A DNA stretch of 64,000 bases, taken from the NCBI GenBank assembly GCA_949318235.1, contig OX439131.1:13449428-13513427 (forward strand), written 5' to 3'. The translations under genes were made by a program, and so were the position numbers. The DNA comes from Ecdyonurus torrentis (lineage: Eukaryota; Arthropoda; Insecta; Ephemeroptera; Heptageniidae). Under the pieces are notes generated by a model. The model was given only the letters and a program-made list of their open reading frames with translations. It was not told where the DNA came from and made no database searches. Shown here in pieces: positions 15,451 to 64,000 of the stretch. Every line of letters begins with the position of its first letter. Position 1 is the stretch's first letter.

Positions 15451-16715
15451 AATACACGGTGAAAAAACAACAACAAAAGATAATAAAATATATTAAGCAC
15501 AGAAAAAGTAAACCACAATTTTAACACCAAGATCTAAGAAAAAAAAAAGTTAAAATATTTATTAATTTACATTAATATGATACAAGTTTAACACATTCAC
15601 TACTGATTCTAAAATTCACTTTTATAAATTTGATTTACCAGTGTAAAAATCATGTTTTTTCTGAAAGAAAACTTCAATAGTGAAGAAGGATTTATGATAT
15701 AAAATGGTATTGCACAAACATCTATCTATAAAACCAAATATTTTACAGATATTGACAAAAAAATAAATGTTTTTAACAAAGAGGAAAAAAAACAAACATA
15801 ATATTATTATTAATAGTAAAAAATTACTTTAAACGAGTATCAGCTCATTTTTACATTATTAAAGAGATCCTTTTAAACACCACAAATCCATTAAGAAGAA
15901 AAAGATAGAGAGAAAAAAAAAAGACAAAAAAAGACAAATAACAAAAAGATTAGGTTGCGTGATGATAATACTCAATTTCTATAACTTATTTTAATTTTAA
16001 GCCGTATGCTGTAAAATTGATGTATTAAAGCACTTTAGTGTTAGAGTATTGGCATGATAAAATAAAGAGTAAATTCGAGGAATTTTAACACAAAATTTTC
16101 AAAAAGAAAATGGGGGAAAAAAAGCTTTGAGCCATATAAAAGATTCTCAGAACCTTCAAAAGTTTAGTTGATTAAGAAAATTTTTCCATCGTTTGTTGTA
16201 TTATATCTCTCTTTGGCTGTCGAATATTTAAATTAATTGCTCCCTCAATAGCAAACAAGATTTTGCATTTTATTAACAATGTGGTACTCGTTTTATCTTT
16301 CGTTTATGGTTAAATCCACAATTATATAAAATTATATATAAATACTATATTTTAATAATAATAATAATTAAGAAAAAAACAACAACGTTAAATTTACATT
16401 TAAAATTATAAAATAAATATTAATTTGATAAAAATTAATTAACGAGCTTGTCGTTAAATTAAATTATAATATTCTTATTTTACAATATGAAAAAAGCGGG
16501 TGCACAAATGTAAATGCGTTGCAAAAGCTCTCGCAAGTTGTATTTAGCTCCACGGCGTCTCGTTTTCATTATATCACTTGGCTACCGTTCTTAATTGCTT
16601 TTACTTTGTGGAATTTTTCACAAGTATGAAATTTTATAATAATAAAAAACTTTTTTTTTCTTTTTACCTGAAGAAATATTCATTTTATAACTAAAAAGTA
16701 ATTTGAACTTTTTCT

Positions 16716-16764
<49 letters not shown>

Positions 16765-17295
16765 TATAATATAAGATTGTTTAAATTTAAAAAAAAAAAG
16801 AAAAGAATTAAAAAGTTAGTTATATATAATGATAAAGAAAAAGTGTTTTTACTTTAAATCATAAAGTATAATCAATTTTAAATTTCTTTTTATATATACA
16901 TATATATTATAATACATAAATAAATAATAGGTATTTTTGATAATGTGGATTTGATTTTAAATTGATGATACAATTGTTTATAGATTAGTGATATATTTTT
17001 CTTCCTTCTTGGACTTTATTTTATATAATATGCGTACAAAATCTGCCACGCCCATACTAAAGTCTTACTTAATGTTATTTCAATTTATTGCAGAATTTTA
17101 TATATAAAATAACATATTATTATATAACACAAATACAATAGTATAATGTAATTACATATTAGGGTAATATAAAGAGGATATTATTTTGAAAGCCATTGCT
17201 TACAAATTTGTTCAATAAAGCTCAATTAAATTTACAAAACATAATCCAAATTATATACAAAATACTAACATATTATAATATTTAATGAAGACATG

Positions 17296-17300
<5 letters not shown>

Positions 17301-17370
<70 letters not shown>
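17301..17370. repeat. (CT)n microsatellite
   Basis: An uninterrupted CT run of about 70 bp in the 5' non-coding region. Confidence 0.98.
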
Positions 17371-17371
<1 letters not shown>

Positions 17372-18235
17372 CTTTCACTTTTATTAGATAATATTTATAA
17401 TGATACAAAAACAAAAGTATTTTATTGTTAGCAATAGGATTAAAATGATAGAGGATTATAATATACAACATATAAAGTGAGTATGGCACGCAACCAACCA
17501 TTCATTATTTCTCCATTGCAATAAATCTCACATTTGCAAAATTTGCGTGTGTGTATTTCACTGATATAAACAAGGTTAGCGAAATTGCACCATTAAATGC
17601 TCATTGTTTAACAACACTATATATATAATATATAAAGTGAAGGGGAAACGTACGACACATTGCTATAATGGCTTATAATATTGTATGTATATTTTGTATG
17701 TATATAAATATGTATGGTGTACACATACTTAAAATTTATTATGAATATTATATTCTAAAATTATTATATTTAATTTACTATAATAACATTTCTGTTTAAT
17801 TTTAACATTTTGATATTTTTTTCAGTACAAAATACATACTTAGTTTAACTTTATATATATATATGAAATTTTTTTATTTAAAATTTTTTTTCGAGTAAGA
17901 TAAAAGAAATGTGAGGCTGTTAAGATAACTCACCTTAGTTCCTATAACGTAAAGAACAAAAGGCTGCTTTATAACGTTTATAATAACTTTTTATTTTTCC
18001 CCTGCCATGTAAAAAAAAAGTGAGCTATAAAGACGTTTCGTTCGCCTTGCTACTTTCTTATAGATCCTAATCTTTTATCTAAAAGCAATACACTCTCTTT
18101 ATATAATGTTTTTATCTTTCTTGCATTAAACTAGCTTTATCATTAACTACTGTAGTACCTTTCTTTATTTTTCATACTCGTAATAATAATAATAATAGTA
18201 TATAACAATATATTGATACTTGTACAAATATATCA

Positions 18236-18560
18236 AACCATAGACCACATATGAAACATCATATGTGCTGTTTAATGATTAAACACAAAATGGGATCTCC
18301 AAAACTGATAACAATTTTTACCAGAATGTAAATGTGGCCCCACAAGAGAGCGTGAAGAAACTATAGCGTATGCTATTTCCGCGACAATTCCAGTTTCTGA
18401 CGTCAGAAACAGGCAAAAATGAGTATGAAAATGTTGTGTGGGTTGCATAAATCGAAATTTTCTTATCACTGCTACGGCGCTATACAGTTGAATTTTGAAT
18501 GTCCCATGAAGTGTTTTGTGATGTAATTGCTCATTTTTTTATAATGGTCTATGCCTTTAA
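18236..18560 (+). mobile_element. TTAA-type MITE, copy A
   Basis: About 325 bp with ends CATAGACCAC and GGTCTATGCCTTTAA in inverted orientation. Related copies lie at 35468-35801 (inverted) and 36246-36582. A perfect 18-bp palindrome at 18393-18410 (GTTTCTGACGTCAGAAAC) holds a CRE-like TGACGTCA. The left TTAA is degraded here. A (GT)n-(TA)n array follows about 10 bp after its end. No transposase frame. Confidence 0.75.
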
Positions 18561-18569
18561 GTATATTTT

Positions 18570-18588
18570 GTGTGTGTGTGTGTGTGTC

Positions 18589-18675
<87 letters not shown>
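18570..18675. repeat. Compound (GT)n-(TA)n microsatellite
   Basis: (GT)n with one CT interruption from 18570 to 18607 grades into (TA)n to 18675. It sits directly between MITE copy A and the nested foldback at 18676. Confidence 0.98.
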
Positions 18676-18677
<2 letters not shown>

Positions 18678-18838
18678 CTGGCCGCGCGTCTAAATGGTAT
18701 AAAAGCAATTTGCGAGTGGTCTATAGCATATGTCATAACATATGACATAGACCACTAGCGACGGCGTGAAAGGTGCTTATTTACCACTCGCGCGCTTCAT
18801 GAAAATTGCTTTTATACCATTTAGACGCGTGGCCAGCG
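18676..18838. mobile_element. Nested foldback element next to a (TA)n array
   Basis: Outer arms 18676-18710 and 18804-18838 are 35-bp inverted repeats with one mismatch (ends CGCTGGCC / GGCCAGCG). Inside, GCGAGTGGT at 18712-18720 pairs with ACCACTCGC at 18783-18791, and a second hairpin is formed by GTGGTCTATAGCATATG and CATATGACATAGACCAC. The element is bounded by TA on both sides, suiting a TA-targeting MITE. The upstream (GT)n-(TA)n array begins near 18570. Confidence 0.75.
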
Positions 18839-19605
18839 ATATATAATATACAAATTAAGGTGTGGAATATTAAATAAAAAGCAACATAAAATGATATAAT
18901 AGAGAGACTATTGAAAATTAATAATACGTAAACACATACATTTGTAGATGAATAGTGTGTTTATTGGATCATCGTCATATAGTATAATATACCTATTCGT
19001 TGCCAAGTATATTGAATTATTTTAATTCTCAGTGCTTAAATATGTTCATCAATCATAGCTGAGATAATAGTGAATGTCATTTTATAAACAAAATTCAAAT
19101 ATCATATTTATATGATCAAATAAATACAAAATTAGTATCATTATTTCATAATCAAGTTATATATAAAATAAAATGTTCATTATTTTGTGTTTTGTACTAT
19201 CTCATTTAATATAAACAATAGTTTCATCATTTTAAGTTTAAGAAACTTTAAGATTAATTTTGTTTGAATTATCTACAATGTTATTATAGTGCAATGTAAA
19301 CAACGTTTGTATATACGTACGTGTTGACTCATTCTCTTTTAAGGAGAATTTACATGATAGTTAATTTGAATAGTAATTAGCTCATAAATAAATAAGAAAA
19401 ATGTTTATCTTAATACTAAAGATGTACACCTCTGTAATTAGCGTTCTTCATGAAATAATATAGTATATTTATGGTACTTAATATTTTAACTAAATTTCTA
19501 TGCAGTGACTTTATTAGATAGTGTGTAAATGCAACTATATTTATTTTACATTCCTATGTATGTATGTATGTATAGTAGTGAATAACAAGCCTAAGGCTTC
19601 GTAAA

Positions 19606-19707
<102 letters not shown>

Positions 19708-21372
19708 TATGTAAGTGTGTGTGTGTATATATAAGTGTTAGAGAGACAGAGATAGAGAGAAAGTGATGAGAGTGAGAAATAAATAATGATGTTATGAGGA
19801 AGTGAGTAAAATGAAAGAGAGGGAAATTGAGTGTAAGTGAGACGAAAGAGAGAGAGAGAGAGAGAAGAAAAAGAAAATTAACACGACAACAACCACCCAC
19901 TTATGACCCAACGAGGTAAACATAACAAACTAAAATGAATTCAACACTTCACAGATTTTTGAAAGAAAATGAAATCTTATAATTAGAGTTAAAACTTTTA
20001 TGACATTTACACTTCACTCTCTTTAAGATTATATTAAAAATTAAATACTGTGTAAAAAGCAATTTCATTACAATTGCAATTAAGAATGAAAGTAAAACTC
20101 AGGTAAAGAATGTAAAATAAGAAGAATAATAATAAGAAAAAAAAATAAATGAATTGGAGTGGAAAAAAATAAGATTCTTTCAGTAAGATCACGTATAAGA
20201 ATTAAACTTATAAAAACAACAAAAACAAAAGTAATTTTATGCCTGACTGCAAACAAATTTTCTCTAAACAAAAGCTGCCTAGCATAACGAAAATTTTCCA
20301 GTATATACGACAGGGGAAAAACCAAAAAGTAGATTATTCCAAATGTTTTATGCTTTTAATATTATAAAATAAATTATTAATAATTACATTTAACAGCCAA
20401 AAATTTAATAAACCTTATGTAATTTACAAAATATGTAAATTTAATGAATATTTAAATATTTTCTTTTTATTCATTTTATTAAATTTTATGTAATGTTATA
20501 AATTGTTAAAATGTCATACAAAAGTAGATTTTAAAAACTTATTTTTAGAAAAAAATAACTGCCAAAAAAAAAAAAAAAAAAAAAAAAAGATAAAAAAGAA
20601 TAAAAAAAAATTGTTTTTGCAACTAATAATATAAAATATGAACTGTTCAAACGTTTATCTGTACTTGTTCGATACAACACAAAATACTAATTGGAAATTA
20701 ATATTGCATAGCTTTATTACGTTGTATAATATTTATCATTAGGACAATAGACTGTTAAGCTCTTTCCAAGCCAATATTTATTATATCATACTTTTATATT
20801 TTTTTTTATTATCAAAACTTTATAGATTATGATCGTAAAAGATAAATGTAAACATTTAAGTTATTAGACTTTGCCATAATTTAAACATCATTTACATAAG
20901 GATTAAAATTTTCAGAGCTATAAAATTTCAACGATGACAGCGTGTAAATTAGCTTCTAAATTTTTATTGGTTATTTTTCTTTTAGAAAAATTTATGGACT
21001 TTTTAAAAAGAAAAACACGATATATTCAAGATGATACACTTTTAAGAAGGAAAAATATTTATCCTGAAATAATTATTTGTTGAAAACATTTATCAATCTA
21101 TTTGTTCGTTCAAATCGGACGTTTTCCTTTTTATCTTTGCCTACGAAATTTTTTAACCACTTTGATATGAAAGTACACTTTTAAAAACGTTTGAAATTTT
21201 ATATATTTATTTATATAAATAGACGCCATGTAGAAATATCTTATTAAAAAAAAAAAAAAAAAAAAAAAAAATGAATACAGTATAAGAAAAGTTAGATAGA
21301 CACTATATAAATATACACCATGTGCGTGAAGCATTGTTGTTATATAACGTGCTATTGTTATGTATGTTATAG

Positions 21373-57970
<36,598 letters not shown>

Positions 57971-59280
57971 CATCATTGAACTAAACATTAATACTCTTAA
58001 AAAAAATGACAACAATAATTTGCATCGAAGTTATATATTACTCAAGTTATAATATATATATATATATTATATTAATTAATGATAATAATTGTTTTTTAAA
58101 CATTAAAACTATATAAATATGGATATTGTATTATTATAAGAGTATGTGTGTGTGTTTGTGTATAAAAATTAAAAACACCGAGCCAAAATTATATATCTCC
58201 CCTTTTTAACAGTGTTGCCATATGGTACAAACAAAGACTGAAGAATGGCAATGGAGAAATGATTAATTTGCAACAGTGTATAAGAAAACAAAAGTGGTGT
58301 ACTTCAAAAAAAAAAAAGTGGGCGTGGTAGTTATATATTTCTCGAACGATAATAAATGATTGTCTGTATGCTTGTGAAAGAGAGAGAAATTGAGTGTATA
58401 TGTAGCTGAACTTATATGTATCATACGTAAGCCAAAGTTATATCTTATAGAAATCACGAATAATGTTAAGTATCCTTTATATATTATATATATATAAAAA
58501 ATATGAAGAAAACTATTACTGAAGATCATCTTTCTTAGGTTTGTGCCAAAATATCAACCACGGTCAAAGATCCCCAAAAATAAAAAAAATCAAATAAAGT
58601 ATATCCTAAAAAAATATAATTGCTCGAAGGTTCGACTTTTAAATCCCTCCGTGTTTTTATATAAACCTCATACAGGAAAAAAAATTAAAAATAAAAATAC
58701 TTAAATTTAGAACTCACCCTTAATAAACAAAAAATAAAATAAATAAATTTTGAGTAAAAATATGTAAACATATCCTTGTAAAGTGTAGTTATAGTAGACG
58801 TAAAATAATAAAAATTAAAAAAAAAAATGAACTAAAAAATAATGTCCACTAATAAATCATTTATACTGGGTATATCAAACCATTTTAAAAACTAAAGTAC
58901 TACATGTATAAAGTTGTTGTGTATGTTCCTTAAACTTTATATTATTAAAACTAGAGAAATTTAATTTAATTTTCAACTAAAAATTCCAAACAAAGAAAAT
59001 GTTATGTTTTTGTATAAAGTTTCTAATGTAAAAAAGAAACATAATTTTTCCCCTTATAAAGATTAATTTTGTTTTTTTGTTTTTTTCTTGTAAGAAGACT
59101 CATAATACAGTGAAAGAACTGCATAATGTTGTTAAGTGAATATTATTGTTTTGCAAATAATGAAGAAAATAATAATAATAAAAAGAAAAATGTGTTGCTT
59201 TTGAAGACTGTGATGTAATCTAAGTTAGTTCTGACGGCAATAAATAAATTTTATTTGTTGCTGCTACTGTTGTGTATTTT
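57971..59280 (+). other. DIP-beta: Putative 3' UTR of the DIP-like gene
   Basis: AT-rich sequence after the stop with no coding potential. AATAAA hexamers occur at 58593-58598 and 59239-59244. The second is followed by a T/GT-rich stretch (59250-59280, TTTTATTTGTTG then TGTTGTGTATTTT) resembling a downstream cleavage element, so a transcript ending at about 59255-59265 is the better guess. A short hexamer-poor alternative end near 58610 is also possible. Transcript data would be needed to choose. Confidence 0.4.
59239..59244 (+). terminator. Candidate poly(A) signal AATAAA
   Basis: AATAAA about 1.27 kb after the stop codon, followed within about 40 bp by T-rich and GT-rich sequence. It is a better candidate than the other AATAAA matches nearby, which are common by chance in such AT-rich DNA. 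Confidence 0.35.
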
Positions 59281-59505
59281 ATAAGGCAAAATAAAAAAAA
59301 ATCATCAAATAAAAATAAGGAAAATAAAGTGTGAGGAATATGTGGTAAACACTGTGTTTTATTTGACATATTATTAATTTTTAAAGCCCTGTTCACAAAA
59401 GCCATATTTTTGATTTGCAGATGCTCCACTCGTGGAAAGTGTGGAATTTGCAGTTACTCTGTTCCCGAAGTCCATAGAATTTGCAGATAATCGTTTTTGA
59501 CTCGG

Positions 59506-59633
59506 AATGGACCTTTTGCAATGGATGAACTATTTAAAATAAATTTAAACATTATTAATTCATTTTTTATGGATAAATCTTTATCGTAAATACCTTACGA
59601 CAATTAAAAAACGTTCATTGCAAGTGGTCCATT
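59506..59633. repeat. Inverted repeat downstream of the gene
   Basis: AATGGACCTTTTGCAATG (59506-59523) and CATTGCAAGTGGTCCATT (59616-59633) pair in 16 of 18 positions. Just upstream, GAATTTGCAG occurs twice (near 59450 and 59478). Probably a fragment of a foldback element. Confidence 0.45.
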
Positions 59634-60378
59634 ATTTGACAACATCTGATGTAAATTTTCAATTGCAAAGAGTGCAATCATGACAGAGAGAGGCAAAGGT
59701 TACGAACAGCTTTATCCAGATACACCAAAGACCTAAATATCATTACAAACACATATTCTGGATCAGTTCCCAACAAAAAACCTCTTTGTGTATGTAAGTT
59801 ACGTTCAGATTTTATTTTATAATATACCAAAAAGATAAATTTTATTACGGAAGAAAAATTGTACCTATATACGTCACATACATGTTAGTTTACAGAAAAT
59901 AAAATGAAAATGTTAGAAAGTTTTCGTAAGTATTTAAATGATATACATTAGAAATTTTCAAATTATAAATTTTATCATTTACATAAACCTACCAAACACA
60001 ATTACCACTGATTTAAAATTCAAATAGTTCATTATCTGTTTACAATGTAAACATACGTAAATTTTTACACCAAAAGCATGATGTATACGATAAAGTATAA
60101 ACCTTAAAATTCTTTTATACTTTATTTTACATGAAAATTTTCTATGTATATATTTTACCAGTGTTTTAAATGAAAATCTATTTTTTTTTTTTTAAAAACT
60201 CCTTTTCTTTTAACTTAAATTTAACCCTTTAAATTTTTAACTACTTTTACCATTGTTTTAAATAATGTTTACATAGATTTTTTTTCTTCCACATACAATA
60301 TTATAAATTTTAACTCTTAAAAAGCTAATTCATGCACTTAATTATGAGAACAAGAAGTTTTTAATTTACATGGTAATT

Positions 60379-60494
60379 CTTTTGTTGCAATTTGACGTAA
60401 ATTTGAAGCTACTACACATTATACAAAAGCGTAAAAAGAGTGTACAATTTTTGCAGTGAAAGCTTCATATTTTTGTTTTTTACTGCAACAAAAG
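60379..60494. repeat. Inverted repeat with CTTTTGTTGCA arms
   Basis: The arms at 60379-60410 and 60461-60494 share CTTTTGTTGCA/TGCAACAAAAG at the outside and GAAGCT/AGCTTC at the inside, with a diverged middle. MITE remnant or hairpin; no gene. Confidence 0.4.
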
Positions 60495-60510
60495 CACTCA
60501 ACTCAACAAG

Positions 60511-60549
<39 letters not shown>

Positions 60550-60813
60550 TTTTTGTTTACTCTTTTTTTTCCCTAGAGTAAGCAACTTAACGATAATTTT
60601 ATAACATTTTTATTGGACTTTAACAATTTAATTTCATTAGTTTCATGTTTAATCTCAGGTAAAAGTATTTTTTTATTTTATTTTTGAGTGAGATAAAACA
60701 AAAAAAAAGCAAAAAAACAAAAGTTGGTGCGTTTATTTTTGTTGTAAAACGAAATAAATTATTTTGTGCTTCATTTTCACAAAGTGCGCGAGGGTTATAA
60801 GTAACGTTAAAAA

Positions 60814-61082
60814 CACTGAAAGAAAAAGTTACTTAAAAAAACTCTTATATAGTATAACTTGACATTTTACCCTTTAGACAATAGTAATAAGTGCTTTTCA
60901 TACTACTTAGGACTACAATATAAAATAATTATTATTACGTTACTTACAATAAAAAAACTCAAGGGGCTTCCTAATGATATTTTAAGTTGTTTTTTTATAC
61001 TTTAAGAGGAATAATTGCAATTTACATTACAAAAATTCACTCAACTTTTAAAAACAGTTAAGAAAACGTTTTTCTCTCAGTG
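60814..61082. mobile_element. MITE-like element with CACTGAGAGAAAAA-type ends
   Basis: The left end CACTGAAAGAAAAAG and the right end AACGTTTTTCTCTCAGTG are imperfect inverted repeats about 270 bp apart. No coding frame inside. It lies downstream of the gene. Confidence 0.45.
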
Positions 61083-61512
61083 GAAATGTCACACTGTTAG
61101 TCTTGATCAATAATAAAAACCACTTCACTCCACTTTTCTACTCTCACTGTCACTATTTAAATTTTAACTCCCTTGATATATAAAACAAAAAAACATTAAA
61201 GTTAGTTTAATGTTAGTTAAAACGATCCTACTTTGTCCCATTTTATATTTATAAATCAAGGTACACTGTTTATATACCATTTTTTATTATATTAGTAGTT
61301 GATAACTTACATTATATTAAATATACATATGTTTTTTTGTTTTTTTAAAGTTTTATTGCTTTATTTTTACGCGGAAATTATTTAAAATTGAAAATAATTG
61401 TATTAATAATTATATATTACTTTTGCACAACTACATAATACAGTATAATATAGCATATTATTATACAAGTTTAAGTCATGTTTGCGAGGGAGAAATACTA
61501 ATATAAAGTGTC

Positions 61513-61623
<111 letters not shown>

Positions 61624-61754
61624 GTATATATACGTATATATGGACATATATACAGTATGTGTATATGTCGTACTCCATTATATAGACCTTAAAGTTCGTA
61701 AATGCATTTTGTAGACCTTTAAAGCTTTTATAAAATTTAGTAATGCCCAATAAT

Positions 61755-61850
61755 CTAAATTCACTGAATGAATATATTATGTAAGAACAATAATGAAGTA
61801 GTAATAGAACTGTATTCATGAATTTCGTATTCATTCACTAAATTTAGAAT
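61755..61850. repeat. Short inverted repeat
   Basis: CTAAATTCACTGAATGAAT (about 61755) and ATTCATTCACTAAATTTAG (ending about 61850) are imperfect inverted repeats around an AT-rich loop. No coding content. Confidence 0.4.
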
Positions 61851-63783
61851 ATTATTCATTTCCTAAATTTTCTATAATCAATTATCTTTATAAAATGCAT
61901 GTTACTGACTTAATCATGCTGTCATCTGTTCAATAAGTACAGTACAGAATTATGATAATATATATTTTACCATTTTAATTTAACGCGTGTTTTTCTCATA
62001 AGAATAACATTGGAAATCTAGCACGAATATTTTTAATGGAAACATACGTTATTACAATCGTATGAACATTTAACCAAGATCAAAAATTTTATCATTCAAA
62101 TGATGGGGCCAAATTTTCTTTTTTATTGTAATGACATACAAATACTGCAAAGTTTAACAAAGAGGATGACCGACTTGGACCGGAAATCGTTAAAAGAGGA
62201 ACTATATTTTCACAATAATTCTTAGTACATTTTTTATTTCCAGCAAAACAAACACTATAATTTTTAAATAAAATTGATTAATTAATCGCATTTCTATTGT
62301 TCCGAAAAAAAGTTTTAATAATATTTTTAATTTTAAAAAAGTTTCTAATTTGACTAAAATTTGCCACTAAAATTTGAATTTCCACATTTACATGTAATCT
62401 TTAATGTAGAATAACTTAAATATTTGATCGTGTTTTCACATGTTTGACGTAGTTAAACTTTTAAGTGCCATTTATTCTTTACTTTGTGTTAATATTATAA
62501 TTCGCTAGTTTGCTAGATATCAGTCGGTCACCTACTCCCTTAAATGGTAAAGTTTTTCATCTTGATCTAATATACTTTAATTGACTTTATATCAATTAGT
62601 TAACATATTTCGTTGCCTATATCTTTACATCAGCTTAACAAGTGGTAAAAATGTTAAAGAGCTTTATATTGAACCATACAAAGATTTTTTTTTTTGAAAA
62701 TGTCCGACATGTTGCCTATATTTTAGGATACTCTGCTACATGACGTAAAGCTACACAACAGTTTTTTTTTTTTTTTTTTTTTCTTCTTCTTCTTTTTTTT
62801 TTTACGTAGGATAATCTGATAATGGCACTTACAAGGTTGGTATATTATAGTGTATTATTATTTTCATGTGCTTCACAATATTATTTGATCATAGGATTAT
62901 ATCTGTTTTGTGTTAGTATAAAAGCTATGTACATAATTTCACTTTAAACCGATTGCTGTTTCATGTCACTTCATTTTGTAGCTTTTTATCGTAAATAATT
63001 TATTTAAAATAAAATAATAAAAAAAAACAACTAAATTTGCTTTTAGATACTTTATATATTTTCTTCTTTAAAAAGTATTCACAACTATACTAAAATTTTG
63101 ATTTTTAAAGTTTGACATGCTATGATATTTTTTATATCTTTTTTTTTTTTTAGTTTTTTTTTTCTCCGTTGATAACAAAAGAAAGGATCTTAAATTATTT
63201 TTTCTCCGTACAAAATTGAAGTTTTGTGTAAACAAAAGACTTTTGTATTCCATGCCTGTTGTCTTTCCTGATGCTATTCCAGCACTAAAGTTGATTTTTT
63301 TTCCTAGCTGACCCGACCTATGTAAACGTGACGCTATACTTTATTTCACTTTCATAAAAATAAAAAGTCTTTATGCTTTGCTCTGTTTCTCGTATAAAAA
63401 ATACTTTACCATGTAATGGCTTCCAAAAAAAGAAGAAAAAAATTATAAATATTTTATATCATTTTTTTGCCTTTACTTATTTTTATATTAGATTGCATTT
63501 AGAATGCTTTTCCAATATTTAAAATTTGAATTGTACACATTTCTTTGAATCGTAAATGTGAATATAATTTTTTATTGAATAAAAAATTTAACATTTTTTT
63601 TTATTCTATATAGTAGAAAATCGTAAAATTTTCTCTTTTATTATATTACTAAATTAAATCAGTTATTTTATTTTTCTTTTACGGTGCAAACATAAACATT
63701 CATTGAATAAAATATTCTGATTTTTTTCCTATCTTTTTTTTATTATTATATTGAAATTTTATAACACATTTTGTTGTATAGAG

Positions 63784-63786
<3 letters not shown>

Positions 63787-63871
<85 letters not shown>
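63787..63871. repeat. (TA)n microsatellite
   Basis: An uninterrupted TA run of about 85 bp near the window end. Confidence 0.98.
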
Positions 63872-63872
<1 letters not shown>

Positions 63873-64000
63873 CATTTTATATTTCTAAATGTTTTAGACG
63901 ACGTTCATTTCATTATTTATTGATGTAATCAGCTATTTAAGATGACACACTGACGGGCAATCTACTTTAATTTCCGATCTTCATTTTTCAAAAAGTGATT

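Noticed and set aside
20935..21081. ATG with signal-like MTACKLASKFLLVIFLL 440 bp before exon A
   Set aside because: No donor site joins it to exon A; it runs to a stop through ordinary AT-rich sequence.

Overview
The window is very AT-rich eukaryotic DNA, dense in microsatellites ((TA)n, (GA)n/(CT)n, (GT)n, long A/T runs) and small foldback elements. The only convincing gene is one long-intron, plus-strand, immunoglobulin-superfamily cell-adhesion gene. Its protein is an insect DIP (dpr-interacting protein)/lachesin-like molecule with three Ig domains, and it looks most like DIP-beta. The host is therefore an insect. The extreme AT content and simple-repeat load would suit a small parasitoid wasp such as a braconid, but that is a guess.

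Layout. Positions 1-21372 are non-coding sequence, either upstream or first-intron, with dispersed repeats, microsatellites and a few less AT-rich unique islands. A signal-peptide-like ATG stretch lies at 2564-2650 but its link to the gene is unproven. Nine coding exons run from 21373 to 57970. All junctions have AG/GT boundaries and agree in phase, and together they encode about 434 residues. Ig1 is in exons A+B (21373-21545, 28338-28545). Ig2 is in exons C+D (39723-39893, 45701-45829). Ig3 is in exons E+F (46581-46719, 54820-54968). A Pro/Thr-rich stalk is in exons G+H (56125-56187, 56307-56375). The last exon, I (57768-57970), ends in a short hydrophobic tail that suits a GPI anchor. The signal-peptide exon is not identified with confidence. 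A 3' UTR with a plausible poly(A) signal at 59239 follows. From 59.3 to 64 kb I see only AT-rich DNA, foldback elements and microsatellites.

Mobile DNA. Several non-autonomous families can be recognised from copies compared by eye within the window: (1) a near-perfect palindromic MITE of about 165 bp, three copies (45473, 57131, 57404), each centred on an NRF-1/EWG-like GCGCATGC palindrome; (2) a TTAA-flanked element of about 330 bp, three copies (18236, 35468, 36246), two of them carrying a central CRE-like TGACGTCA; (3) a dispersed repeat of about 320 bp in inverted orientation at 36 and 50907; (4) elements with ACACNGAAAA-type ends at 32941-34014, 55042-55299 and 60814-61082; (5) a nested foldback at 18676-18838. 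I found no transposase or reverse-transcriptase reading frame.

No CRISPR array, operon, convincing tRNA/rRNA or exotic system is visible. The observations most worth checking are the palindromic MITE family inside this neuronal gene, an intronic island with clustered X-box, octamer, E-box and homeodomain-like motifs (40430-40700), an alternative donor in the stalk exon, and the unresolved 5' end.
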